Source: Frateuria soli (lineage in GTDB: Bacteria; Pseudomonadota; Gammaproteobacteria; Xanthomonadales; Rhodanobacteraceae). From it: a stretch of DNA of 64,000 nucleotides. A model generated the notes under the pieces. It ran no database searches and was not told the DNA's origin. It worked only from the letters and a program-made list of their open reading frames with translations. How positions within the stretch are numbered: the stretch's first letter is position 1; every line of letters starts with the position of its first letter. The DNA is taken from assembly GCF_021117385.1 (NCBI RefSeq), contig NZ_CP088252.1:3060501-3124500 (forward strand), given 5' to 3'. Below are positions 19,237-27,075 of the stretch, piece after piece. Both the position numbers and the translations under genes were made by a program.

Positions 19237-19683
19237 TCATTGCGTCTTGTGCGCGGCGCGCCTGAGGTCGCTCATCTGGTCGTGGCCCGAGCGCACCGAG
19301 CGGAACGTATCGGCGATCAGCGCACGGATGGGAGGACTGACGTCCCCATCCTCCAGCGCATCCTCGAACTTGTGCCTGATGTGGTCCTCGCCGCGCTCGA
19401 CCTCGTCGATCACGGCGGTTTCGTCGTGCAGGCTCCGGCGCAGGTTGGTGAACATGCGGTGTGCGGAGGCCAGCACGCTGCCGTCGTCCTCGGGCGTGCC
19501 GCCCAGCTCCTCCACCTTCTGCTGCAGGCGCGTCGCCACCAGGCGGCGCTCGCTGGCACGCGTGCGGAAGGTCACGCTGAAGCGCGGGCTCTGTGTCTCG
19601 CGGGCGGCCTCGGCATAGCCTTCGGCGCTGTCGATGGTGGTTTCGATCAGGTCATTGAGTACGCGGATGTCGTGATTGTGCAT
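19237..19683 (-). CDS. DUF2383/PA2169-type four-helix-bundle protein
   Basis: A 148-aa all-helical soluble protein. It starts MHNHDIRVLNDLIETTIDSAEGY in two parts (the family's opening), followed by RASERRLVATRLQQKVEELGG, LHDETAVIDEVERGEDHIRHKFE in two parts and a final helix. Ferritin-like four-helix packing with conserved Glu/His positions is expected for DUF2383, whose members are stress-associated and of unknown activity. The start is either ATG 19681-19683 (used) or ATG 19699-19701, which adds six residues; neither has a strong ribosome binding site. It is divergent from the DUF488 gene. Confidence 0.82.
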   Translation of the reverse strand: MHNHDIRVLNDLIETTIDSAEGYAEAARETQSPRFSVTFRTRASERRLVATRLQQKVEELGGTPEDDGSVLASAHRMFTNLRRSLHDETAVIDEVERGEDHIRHKFEDALEDGDVSPPIRALIADTFRSVRSGHDQMSDLRRAAHKTQ

Positions 19684-19831
19684 GGGGATAACTCTCGCCA
19701 TCGGGATGGGGCGCGGGCGGTCGATGAATGACGGGGGACCCCGCCAGACCATCGTAGGAACTCGCGGCGATGGTCCCGTGAAGCGCGACGCCATCGCGCG
19801 ACAGCCACACGCACGGGTGCATGCTCGGTCC

Positions 19832-20380
19832 ATGCAAGCGCATGCCCCGCTCCCGCCGGTGTTCGGCATCGGCCATTCCACGCACACGCTCGAAGCGTTC
19901 GTCGCGCTGCTGCAGGCGAACGCAATCGACTGCGTCGTCGACGTGCGGCGCCAGCCCGGCTCGCGCCGCTTTCCGCAGTTCGATGGGCCGGCGCTCGCCG
20001 CGTCGCTGCGGCCGCTGGACATCGACTACCTGCATCTGGCACTGCTGGGCGGACGGCGCGGACGCACTCTGGCGGCCGGCTCTTCGCCCAACGGCTTCTG
20101 GCAGAACGCGAGTTTCCGCCGCTACGCCGACTACGCCATGGGCGAGGATTTCCATGCCGGTCTGGCGCAGTTGCTGGAGCTTTCCTCGCAACGACGCTGC
20201 ACGTTGATGTGCGCCGAGGTGCTGTGGTGGCGCTGCCACCGCCGGATCATCATCGACTACCTGCTTGCTGCGGGCCGTACCGCCTGCCACATCGACGGCC
20301 ACGGACGCGCGGAGCCTGCGAAGATGACGCCGGCGGCCAGGCGCGATGGCGATCACCTGGTCTATCCGCCCCAGTCCTAG
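19832..20380 (+). CDS. DUF488 domain protein
   Basis: A 182-aa cytoplasmic protein of unknown biochemical role. Conserved DUF488 blocks are present: FGIGHSTHTLEAFVALL near the start, VVDVRRQPGSRRFPQF, YLHLALLGGRR, and the C-terminal LMCAEVLWWRCHRRII, in which the Cys and the CHR motif are normally conserved. The family is often found near stress or redox genes. ATG at 19832 gives the natural beginning; the frame is open further upstream to 19676 but without family sequence. Its last four bases overlap the stop of the convergent hydrolase gene. Confidence 0.85.
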   Translation: MQAHAPLPPVFGIGHSTHTLEAFVALLQANAIDCVVDVRRQPGSRRFPQFDGPALAASLRPLDIDYLHLALLGGRRGRTLAAGSSPNGFWQNASFRRYADYAMGEDFHAGLAQLLELSSQRRCTLMCAEVLWWRCHRRIIIDYLLAAGRTACHIDGHGRAEPAKMTPAARRDGDHLVYPPQS

Positions 20381-21327
20381 CGCGCGTCCAGCCGCCGCGC
20401 GACCACGGGATCGAGCGTGGCGAGGAAGGTCTCCACCTGCGTGGTGTAGCCGCCTGGCGTGCCCAGTTGTTCGTTGATCTCCCGGTGCGTGAGGTCCTCG
20501 CCCAGCACCTGCGCGCGCATGCGCAGTCTGCTGGCCTTGATCGCGAAGTTGCGCGCCTGCGGGCAGGACTCCTGCCGGCGGGTGGAGCACACCGCCAGGA
20601 ACGGTACGCCACGGGACTCGAGCTGCTGCAGCGGCGAGGCTGCGCGCCAGTAGGCGGGATCGTCGCCGAAGGCCGCGTCGTACAGCGGCAGGTGCGGGCC
20701 CTGCATGATCGCCACCACGTCGAGCGCGGCACTGTCCAGCGACACCGTGCCCAGCCATGGCAGCGCGCCACGGTCGAAGGCCAGCTCCGGCTCGGCCGCC
20801 AGCAGGCCGACCAGGTGCGCGCCGGCCGAGTGGCCCATCAGGATGAAGCGGTCGCGGTCGGCGCCCCAGCCGGCGGCGCGTCCCTGCGCCACTGCCAGCG
20901 CGCGCGCCACGTCGCGCGCCTGCTCGATCGGACGCGTGCCCGGCAGCATGCGGTAGTTGGTGGAGATCAGCACGAAACCGCGCGGCACCCAGCGGGCGAC
21001 CTTGTTCTCGACCACGCTGCGCATCGCCTTGTCGCCGCGCGCCCAGCCGCCACCGTGCACCATGAAGATCACTGGCGCGTGCGCGGCGCCTTGCGAGGGC
21101 AGATAGACGTCCATCCGCTGCGCCGGGTCGCCGCCATACGGCACGTCGCGCAGCACGCGCACGCCGGGCGGAAGCGTTGCCGGGGTGGTGTCCACGGCTT
21201 CCAGGCCGGCCGCGGCACGGCGCTGGGCCAGCCGCTCGCGCAGGCTGCCGGCCGTCGCCGACAGGCAGAGGGGGGCCAGCAGCACGGACAGCAGGCCGGC
21301 GCGGAAAAAGGCTTTCGTCGGTTTCAT
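20377..21327 (-). CDS. Secreted alpha/beta hydrolase (carboxylesterase type)
   Basis: A 316-aa exported hydrolase of the BD-FAE/hormone-sensitive-lipase-like group. A signal peptide ends about residue 27 (LSATAG). HGGGW at 91-95 forms the oxyanion hole and GHSAG at 165-169 carries nucleophile Ser167; the Asp and His of the triad are expected around 265-295 but cannot be assigned with certainty (LTHREIN is the likely His). Substrate probably a short acyl ester. It starts 15 bp after the stop of the Gly-rich protein gene on the same strand, so both are probably one transcript. Confidence 0.87.
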   Translation of the reverse strand: MKPTKAFFRAGLLSVLLAPLCLSATAGSLRERLAQRRAAAGLEAVDTTPATLPPGVRVLRDVPYGGDPAQRMDVYLPSQGAAHAPVIFMVHGGGWARGDKAMRSVVENKVARWVPRGFVLISTNYRMLPGTRPIEQARDVARALAVAQGRAAGWGADRDRFILMGHSAGAHLVGLLAAEPELAFDRGALPWLGTVSLDSAALDVVAIMQGPHLPLYDAAFGDDPAYWRAASPLQQLESRGVPFLAVCSTRRQESCPQARNFAIKASRLRMRAQVLGEDLTHREINEQLGTPGGYTTQVETFLATLDPVVARRLDAR

Positions 21328-21342
21328 CGCATCCGCTCCTGG

Positions 21343-22020
21343 TTACCTGCAGTCGGAGGTCTGGCCCTGCGCGTTGGTGCAGGTGCCGGTGTGGCTGAGG
21401 CCCTCGCCGTGCGTGTAGCTGGTCTGGCCTGCGTAGGTATTGCCGTTGGCCCCTTCGACCATGCTGGCATGGTCGATCGTGCCGGCGGCGCGGGTGGTGC
21501 TGCCCTCGTAACTGCCACGCGCACCGCTGGCCCGGGTCTGATGGCTCGCCATGCGTTCGCCGTCCGCGCCACGCGTGCGGTGGCCGCTTCGGCTGAAGCT
21601 GCCGCCCGCGGCGCCCTGCCCGTTCACCGCGTGGCCGGCCTGCACCGAGCCATCCGGGTTGCGCTGCACACTGCGTTCACCCCGCACCGTTCCACCGTTG
21701 GTCCCCCGCGCCACGACGCCACCCTGCCGGGTGATCGTACCGTCGGTGCCTGCGGTGGCGCGGTGGCCGCCCGCGAGGCGGCCGTTCGCACCGGCCACGC
21801 CACTGGCGCGCGCGTGGCCCAGGCTGCCCCCGCCATCACGCACGGCACCACCGACGTGCCAGGCGCGGCGGCCTTCCGGGCCGTCGGCCAGCGTTCCGTG
21901 CGCACGAACGGCGCCACCGTCACCGGTGTGGTGAGCCACCGCACGGCGGTGCACGTCGGCCGGGGATGGCGGGGCGACAAGCAGGCAGGCAAGACCCAGC
22001 GACACGATCGACAGGCGCAT
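21343..22020 (-). CDS. Secreted Gly-rich repeat protein, 225 aa
   Basis: No family recognised. The ATG at 22018-22020 gives a signal peptide (MRLSIVSLGLACLLVAPPSPA). The mature protein is unusually rich in Gly, Ala, Arg, Thr and His and consists of irregular 12-17-residue repeats anchored by [N/D]-G turns: GANGR, GTDGT, GTNGG, NPDGS, GADGE, GANGN. Turn-rich repeats of this kind often form beta-helices or flexible surface threads. The tail ends in a small Cys loop (CTNAQGQTSDC), one probable disulfide. GAGTCC upstream offers a weak ribosome binding site. It shares a transcript with the hydrolase downstream. Confidence 0.65.
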   Translation of the reverse strand: MRLSIVSLGLACLLVAPPSPADVHRRAVAHHTGDGGAVRAHGTLADGPEGRRAWHVGGAVRDGGGSLGHARASGVAGANGRLAGGHRATAGTDGTITRQGGVVARGTNGGTVRGERSVQRNPDGSVQAGHAVNGQGAAGGSFSRSGHRTRGADGERMASHQTRASGARGSYEGSTTRAAGTIDHASMVEGANGNTYAGQTSYTHGEGLSHTGTCTNAQGQTSDCR

Positions 22021-22216
22021 GGCGGACTCCTTTTCGGTTCGAAGCGTCCGGGCTGGACGTGGGGCGATCGTGCCCGCGCCGCGGCGCCGCAGGTGTGTCG
22101 CGCACGCATGACGGTGTGAGCGGGTGTTGCCCACGCCCGTCACGGAAACATCCGTTTACAAATGCACCCGCCGCCCGCTTGCCGCCCGGGCCGCACCCAC
22201 GCGATAGTCCGCGCCC

Positions 22217-22933
22217 ATGGACCCGGCCCACATCCTGGTCGTCGACGACGACCTGCGCCTGCGCGACCTGCTGGAGCGCTACCTCGCGCAGCAGGGCCTG
22301 CGCGCGTTGGGTGCGGCCAACGCCGCCGGCATGCGTCGCGCCCTGGCCGCGCACCACGTGGACCTGATCGTGCTGGACCTGATGCTGCCCGACGCCGACG
22401 GGCTGGAGCTCTGCCGCAGCCTGCGCGCCGAAGGGGTGGACACCCCGGTGATCATGCTCACCGCCAAGGGCGACGAGGTCGATCGCATCGTCGGCCTGGA
22501 ACTGGGCGCGGACGATTACCTCCCCAAGCCGTGCAACCCGCGCGAGCTGGTCGCGCGCATTCGCGCGGTGCTGCGCCGGCGCCCGCGCAGTGCGGTCGGC
22601 GCGCCGCAGGTCGAGCAGGCAAAGGTTTCGTTCGGCCGTTTCGTATTCGATCCGGCCACGCGCCAGCTAATCGACGGCGAGGCGACGGTAAGGCTCACCA
22701 GCGGCGAGTTCGCCGTGCTCGCCGCGCTGGTGGCCCATCCGTTCCAGACGCTCAGCCGGGAGCGCCTGATCGCGCTGGCGCGCGGCCGCGACCACGAGGC
22801 TTTCGACCGCAGCATCGACGTGATGGTCTCGCGCCTGCGTCGCTGCCTGGAGGACGATCCACGCCAGCCGCGCTGGCTGCAGACGGTGTGGGGCGAGGGC
22901 TACGTGTTCGTGCCCGACGGCGGCCGCGCATGA
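22217..22933 (+). CDS. OmpR-family response regulator
   Basis: A 238-aa two-domain regulator. The receiver domain (1-120) has the acidic pocket VVDDD, phospho-acceptor Asp54 in VLDLMLPDADG, Thr82 in MLTAKG and Lys104 in YLPKPCNP. The C-terminal winged-helix domain (about 140-238) ends with the OmpR-type FDRSIDVMVSRLRRCLEDDP and VWGEGYVF motifs. The closest known pattern is OmpR of the EnvZ/OmpR pair, but target genes are unknown. The stop overlaps the start of the kinase gene (ATGA), so the pair is translationally coupled. Confidence 0.94.
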   Translation: MDPAHILVVDDDLRLRDLLERYLAQQGLRALGAANAAGMRRALAAHHVDLIVLDLMLPDADGLELCRSLRAEGVDTPVIMLTAKGDEVDRIVGLELGADDYLPKPCNPRELVARIRAVLRRRPRSAVGAPQVEQAKVSFGRFVFDPATRQLIDGEATVRLTSGEFAVLAALVAHPFQTLSRERLIALARGRDHEAFDRSIDVMVSRLRRCLEDDPRQPRWLQTVWGEGYVFVPDGGRA

Positions 22934-24267
22934 AGCGCGCGCCATCGACCTTCGCGCTGGTGCTGGTGCTGGTGGCCGCGGCGCTGTTGCTGGCGCTCGT
23001 ACTGTCCAGCGCCTTGCAGCGGCGCTTCGGGCGGCAGGTGGTGAGCGACAGCTACGGCCGCCTCGCGCTCGCCACGGCGCTGGCCACCGACGAACTGGCG
23101 TCGCGTCCGCAGGACCCGGCCGCACGCCGGGTACTCGGCTCGCTGCGCCTGCTCGGCGTGCATGTAAGCGATGGGCAGCCGCCCGCATCGAGTGTGCGCC
23201 GCATCGCGCCGGCGCTGGCCGCCGTGGCACGCACGGTCGGCACCGCACTGGGCGATCCGTCGCGGGTGGTCGCCACGCAGACGCCCGATTCCCAATTGTG
23301 GGTTCGCAGCGCGCGCGATCCCGCCCGCTGGATCGTGCTGCGTACCCCCAGCTACCGCTCGCGCCTGCTCGATTCGGCACTGTCGCTCAGCGTGTTCGCC
23401 GCCCTGATCGCGCTCGCCGCCGCCGGACTGGCCGCACGCCTGGTGACCCGCCCGCTCGAACGCCTCGCCGCGCAGGCGCCGGGCCTGCTTGCCGGCGCGC
23501 CTACCGGTGCCGGGCTGGAGGGCAGCCCGCGCGAAGTGCGTCGCCTGGCCGATGCCATCGGTAACGCCGGCGAGCGACTGCGCGCCGTCGCGCGCGAGCG
23601 CGAGCTGATGCTCGCCGGCATCTCCCACGACCTGCGCACGCCGCTGGCGCGCCTGCGCTTGGCGCTGGAGCTGGGTGACGCCGGCGACCCCGTGCGCCGT
23701 GATGCCATGGTCGCCGACCTCGAGGAGCTCGACGGCGCGCTCGAGCAATGCCTGGCCTTCGTGCGCGAAGGCCGCGACGAAGCGCTGCTGCCGACGGACC
23801 TGGCCACCCTCGCCGGCCAGTTGCTCGCGCTGCGCCTGCAGCCGGACGACTGGCAACTGGAAAGTCCTGCCGAAGTCACCGTCCCGGTCCGCCCGACCCT
23901 GCTGCGCCGCGCCCTGGGCAACCTGATAGACAACGCCGAGCGCTACGGCGCGCCGCCCTTCGCGGTCACGCTGGCCCGCATGGACAAGGCCATCGAGATC
24001 CGGGTGACCGACCGCGGTTCCGGCGTGCCGCCCGGGCTGCTCGGGCGACTGGGCCAGCCTTTCCTGCGCGGCGATCCGGCCCGTGGCGGCGGCGGCAGCG
24101 GCCTGGGCCTCTCCATCGCCGCCCGCGCAGCGCATTGGCATGGCGGTGAGCTGCTGCTGGCCAACCGCACCGGTGGCGGCCTTGCCGCCACCCTGCGATT
24201 CTCCATCCCGACCTGCACCGCTGCCGCTCCCCCGGCTAGGAAACATTCCGGGGTCAGCCCGCCCTGA
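22930..24267 (+). CDS. EnvZ-type sensor histidine kinase
   Basis: A 445-aa inner-membrane kinase, partner of the regulator just upstream. Transmembrane helices at about 8-28 and 149-170 flank a 120-residue periplasmic sensor region; a HAMP linker (172-222) leads to the dimerisation domain with phospho-acceptor His233 in GISHDLRTPLARL, the N-box in LGNLIDNAERYG and the G-boxes DRGSGVPPG and GGGSGLGLSIA. This spacing matches EnvZ/RisS kinases. Nothing in the sensor region identifies a stimulus. ATG at 22930. Confidence 0.92.
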   Translation: MKRAPSTFALVLVLVAAALLLALVLSSALQRRFGRQVVSDSYGRLALATALATDELASRPQDPAARRVLGSLRLLGVHVSDGQPPASSVRRIAPALAAVARTVGTALGDPSRVVATQTPDSQLWVRSARDPARWIVLRTPSYRSRLLDSALSLSVFAALIALAAAGLAARLVTRPLERLAAQAPGLLAGAPTGAGLEGSPREVRRLADAIGNAGERLRAVARERELMLAGISHDLRTPLARLRLALELGDAGDPVRRDAMVADLEELDGALEQCLAFVREGRDEALLPTDLATLAGQLLALRLQPDDWQLESPAEVTVPVRPTLLRRALGNLIDNAERYGAPPFAVTLARMDKAIEIRVTDRGSGVPPGLLGRLGQPFLRGDPARGGGGSGLGLSIAARAAHWHGGELLLANRTGGGLAATLRFSIPTCTAAAPPARKHSGVSPP

Positions 24268-24330
24268 CTGCGCGTACAATGCGGCCCAGCGGCGCCGGTT
24301 CGCCGGCGCCGCCAAGCGGGGGGACTTCCA

Positions 24331-26526
24331 ATGAATCCTGAAACTGCGGAAGCGCCGCCAAGCTCGCTGCGCATCATCGCCCAGCGCCTGCGCGACGGCC
24401 GGCTCGCCCGGCTGGTCGCCAGCTACGGTGAATACCACGTCTCGGTGCGCCGCACCCTGCTGCTGGCGCTGACCCTGCTGTGGTGCCTGTACTGGCAGCA
24501 CGTGGCCGGTCCCTCGCACTCGAGTAACGTGCTGAGCGGCGAGGCGCTGCTGCTGCGCCCGTGGGCCGAACTTTTCCTCGCGCTCAGCCTGGCCTGGATG
24601 GGCGCCGTGCGCCTGCGCGTGGTGCGCACCACCGAGTTGGTCGACGGCATCGGCGCGGCGGTGAACGTGCTGGGCATCGGCGCCTTGCTCGGGCTTGCCT
24701 GGAACCTGTGCATCTCGATGATCACGCTGCTGCCGCTGGCGACCATCATGGTCGGCACGCGCTTCGGTCGCGGCATGTTCTTCGGCTTCATGGGCGGCTC
24801 GGTACTGGTGCTTGGCCTGGCCGCGCCGCCGCACTACTGGACCGACCGACCGGCCTTCATTCCCTTCGCGCTGGTGCTGATGGTCGGCCTGCCGCTGACC
24901 GTCTATCGCCTGCTCGGCACGATCTCGGCCATCTCGCAGTCGGCCTTGCGCTCGCGCGATGCGCAAAGCCGTTTCATCGCCACCATGAGCCACGAGCTGC
25001 GCACGCCACTCAACACCGTGGTGCATGCCGCCTCGCTGATCGACACCGCCACGCTGGAAGCTTCCGACCGCCAGCTCATGCACGCGCTGCGCGCCAACGC
25101 CACCGCGCTGCTGCAGCGGGTCAACGACGTGCTCGACGTGGCGGCGATCGACGCCGGCCGCCTGCACTTCGCGCGCGAGCCGTTCCTGGTCGCCAACGTG
25201 CTGGGGCAGGTGCGCGACGTGGTTGGCCCGCTGGCGCACCAGCGCGGCGTGCGCCTGCGCACCGTGCAGGGCCGCGGCCTGGACGATGCCATGCTGGGCG
25301 ACCCCGGCCGCATCGCGCAGGTGCTGATCAACCTCGGCACCAACGCGGTCAAGTTCACGCCGGCCGGCGGCGATGTCAGCATCGAACTGCGCCTGGCCGA
25401 CAACGGCCTGATCCAGCCGCGCCTGCTGTGCACCGTCACCGACACCGGCAGCGGCGTGCCGGACGACATGAAGGCCCGCATCTTCGATCCGTTCTACCAG
25501 ACCAGCGGCGGCCTGGTGCGCCGCCACGACGGCACCGGCCTGGGGCTGCACATCGTGCGCAGCATCTGCCAGCAGATGGGCGGCCGCGTGGCGGTCGGCG
25601 ACAACCCCGGCGGCGGCAGCATCTTCACCGCGGCCATGCCGCTCGAGCGCGCCGCACCCGAGCAGGCCGTCACCGAACCGCTGGACACCGTCACCGCACT
25701 GGACGCCCATCGCGCCCGTGTTCCGGCGCTCACCTGCCTGGTGGTCGACGACAACCGTTCCAGCCGCGATACCCTCGGCCACCTGCTGCGCCGCGCCGGC
25801 CACCGGGTGATCTTCGCCGGCAGCGGCGAGGAAGGCCTGCAGGCGATGGACGGTCCGCACCGCCCGCAACTGGTGCTGCTGGACATGCACATGCCCGACC
25901 TGTCCGGCCTGGGCGTACTCGCCCGCTACCGCCACCGCCACCCGCAGGACGACACGCCGATCGTGATGCTGAGCGCCGACTCCGATCCGGAGGCCATCGA
26001 GCAGGCCCTCGCCACCGGCGCCACCGCCTACCTCACCAAACCGGTCTCGATCGAACGCCTGCTCGGTCTGCTGCGCCAGGTCGGCACCCGCGCGCCAGCC
26101 CCTCCTGCCAGCGCGCCGTCGGCCTCCGCGGCGCGCGATACGCCCCCCCGTCCGGCGGAAAGCTCGCTCGCGCTGATCTGCCGCATCGCCACGCCGGAAC
26201 AGCGTCGCACCTACCTGCAGAGCTGGCAGAGCGAACTGCAGAACGACAACGAGGAACTCCTCGCCGCCCTGCGCGCGTACGACCGCACCGCCACCGCCGC
26301 CCGGCTGCACCGCCTGCAGAACGCGTTCCTCGTGATGGGGCGCAGCCAGGGCGTGGTGTTGTGCACGCAGCTGCGCGAATCCCTGCGCCAGGAGGGCGGT
26401 CTGGAACCGGCGCTGGGCGCGCTCCAGGCGGAACTCCAGGCTACGGCCCTGATGCTGCGCGACCTGCTGGCAGAAACTCCGGCACCCCGGAAAAGCGACG
26501 CCGCGGTCAAGGCCCGCCCGGCCTGA
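24331..26526 (+). CDS. RpfC-like hybrid sensor kinase (5TM-HisKA-HATPase-REC-Hpt)
   Basis: A 731-aa membrane kinase laid out like RpfC, the receptor of the DSF quorum signal in Xanthomonas: about five transmembrane helices (43-195), HisKA with His221 in TMSHELRTPLN, the ATPase with N338 and DTGSGVPD and GTGLGLHI, a receiver with Asp518 in LLDMHMPDLSG and Lys570, and a C-terminal helical Hpt-like region (610-715). The expected Hpt histidine is His660 in RLHRLQNAF, but the usual H-x-L-K-G reads H-R-L-Q-N, so phosphotransfer may be weakened. No rpfG or rpfF is adjacent; the preceding two-component pair ends 63 bp upstream. The ligand is therefore uncertain. Confidence 0.88.
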   Translation: MNPETAEAPPSSLRIIAQRLRDGRLARLVASYGEYHVSVRRTLLLALTLLWCLYWQHVAGPSHSSNVLSGEALLLRPWAELFLALSLAWMGAVRLRVVRTTELVDGIGAAVNVLGIGALLGLAWNLCISMITLLPLATIMVGTRFGRGMFFGFMGGSVLVLGLAAPPHYWTDRPAFIPFALVLMVGLPLTVYRLLGTISAISQSALRSRDAQSRFIATMSHELRTPLNTVVHAASLIDTATLEASDRQLMHALRANATALLQRVNDVLDVAAIDAGRLHFAREPFLVANVLGQVRDVVGPLAHQRGVRLRTVQGRGLDDAMLGDPGRIAQVLINLGTNAVKFTPAGGDVSIELRLADNGLIQPRLLCTVTDTGSGVPDDMKARIFDPFYQTSGGLVRRHDGTGLGLHIVRSICQQMGGRVAVGDNPGGGSIFTAAMPLERAAPEQAVTEPLDTVTALDAHRARVPALTCLVVDDNRSSRDTLGHLLRRAGHRVIFAGSGEEGLQAMDGPHRPQLVLLDMHMPDLSGLGVLARYRHRHPQDDTPIVMLSADSDPEAIEQALATGATAYLTKPVSIERLLGLLRQVGTRAPAPPASAPSASAARDTPPRPAESSLALICRIATPEQRRTYLQSWQSELQNDNEELLAALRAYDRTATAARLHRLQNAFLVMGRSQGVVLCTQLRESLRQEGGLEPALGALQAELQATALMLRDLLAETPAPRKSDAAVKARPA

Positions 26527-26682
26527 CGCCGTCGCCTCGCGTTGCCGCGCGCACACCCGCGGCCGCATCGGTCGGGAGATCTGCAGTCAAAGCCAGCGCA
26601 GCAAGTGACCGTGGCACGGACGGCGGCGCGTGGCCGTCACCACGCCAGGGCTTGCCTGTGGGGTGCTGCGCAGAGCGAGGGA

Positions 26683-26759
26683 TGGCGCGCCCGGAGGGAT
26701 TCGAACCCCCGACCAATGGCTTCGGAAGCCACTACTCTATCCGGCTGAGCTACGGGCGC
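26683..26759 (-). tRNA. tRNA-Arg (anticodon CCG)
   Basis: Read on the minus strand this folds as a complete cloverleaf: acceptor GCGCCCG/CGGGCGC, D arm GCTC-GAGT, anticodon stem GTGGC/GCCAT with loop TTCCGAA (anticodon CCG, codon CGG), T arm GGGGG-TTCGAAT-CCCTC, discriminator G and an encoded CCA (26685-26683). Length 77 nt. CGG is a common Arg codon in a genome of this composition. There is no sign of an integrated element at its 3' end. Confidence 0.96.
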
Positions 26760-26842
26760 GTGGTGTTGCGAGGCCGCGCGGAGGATCGGTCGATCCGCGG
26801 CGGACGGGCAGTATAGCGGAGTTGGGCGGGTGGATGATGCGG

Positions 26843-27040
26843 TTTCCTCTCCCGTCGGGAGAGGGTGGCCGGAGGGCGGGTGAGGTTTCAGGCGGAGCGA
26901 AGGCTCGAGGCTCGACCGGACCCTCTCCCGACCCCTCTCCCGAGGGGAGAGGGGCTTTGGTGCCTGGCGTCGATGAGGACCTTGGCAAGCCTTGGCCCCT
27001 CACCCCCGACCCTCTCCCCGGAGGGGAGAGGGAGCGGAGC
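26843..27040. repeat. BIME-type repeat, copy 3 (three modules)
   Basis: Three palindromic modules occur in the gap between the tRNA and the first M61 gene: CCTCTCCC-GTC-GGGAGAGG at 26846-26864, CCCCTCTCC-CGA-GGGGAGAGGGG near 26932-26954, and CCCTCTCCCC-GGAGGGGAGAGGG at 27010-27032, preceded by CCCCTCACCCCCGA in the inverted orientation. The remaining gap sequence (26760-27075) holds no gene. Confidence 0.85.
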
Positions 27041-27075
27041 GGATCTGGCCCTCCGGGAAAGAGGGCGCGCAGCGG

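Noticed and set aside
22900-26568. A 1222-codon minus-strand open frame opposite the kinase genes
   Set aside because: Composition is Arg/Gln/His/Gly-rich without domains; both annotated kinases on the plus strand have complete motifs. It is an antisense shadow of high G+C third positions.
26683-26843. Integration site (att) of a genomic island at tRNA-Arg
   Set aside because: No integrase, no direct repeat of the tRNA 3' end and ordinary core genes on both sides.
17338-27040. CRISPR-like array
   Set aside because: The repeated units are facing palindromes at isolated sites, not direct repeats with regular spacers, and no cas gene is present.
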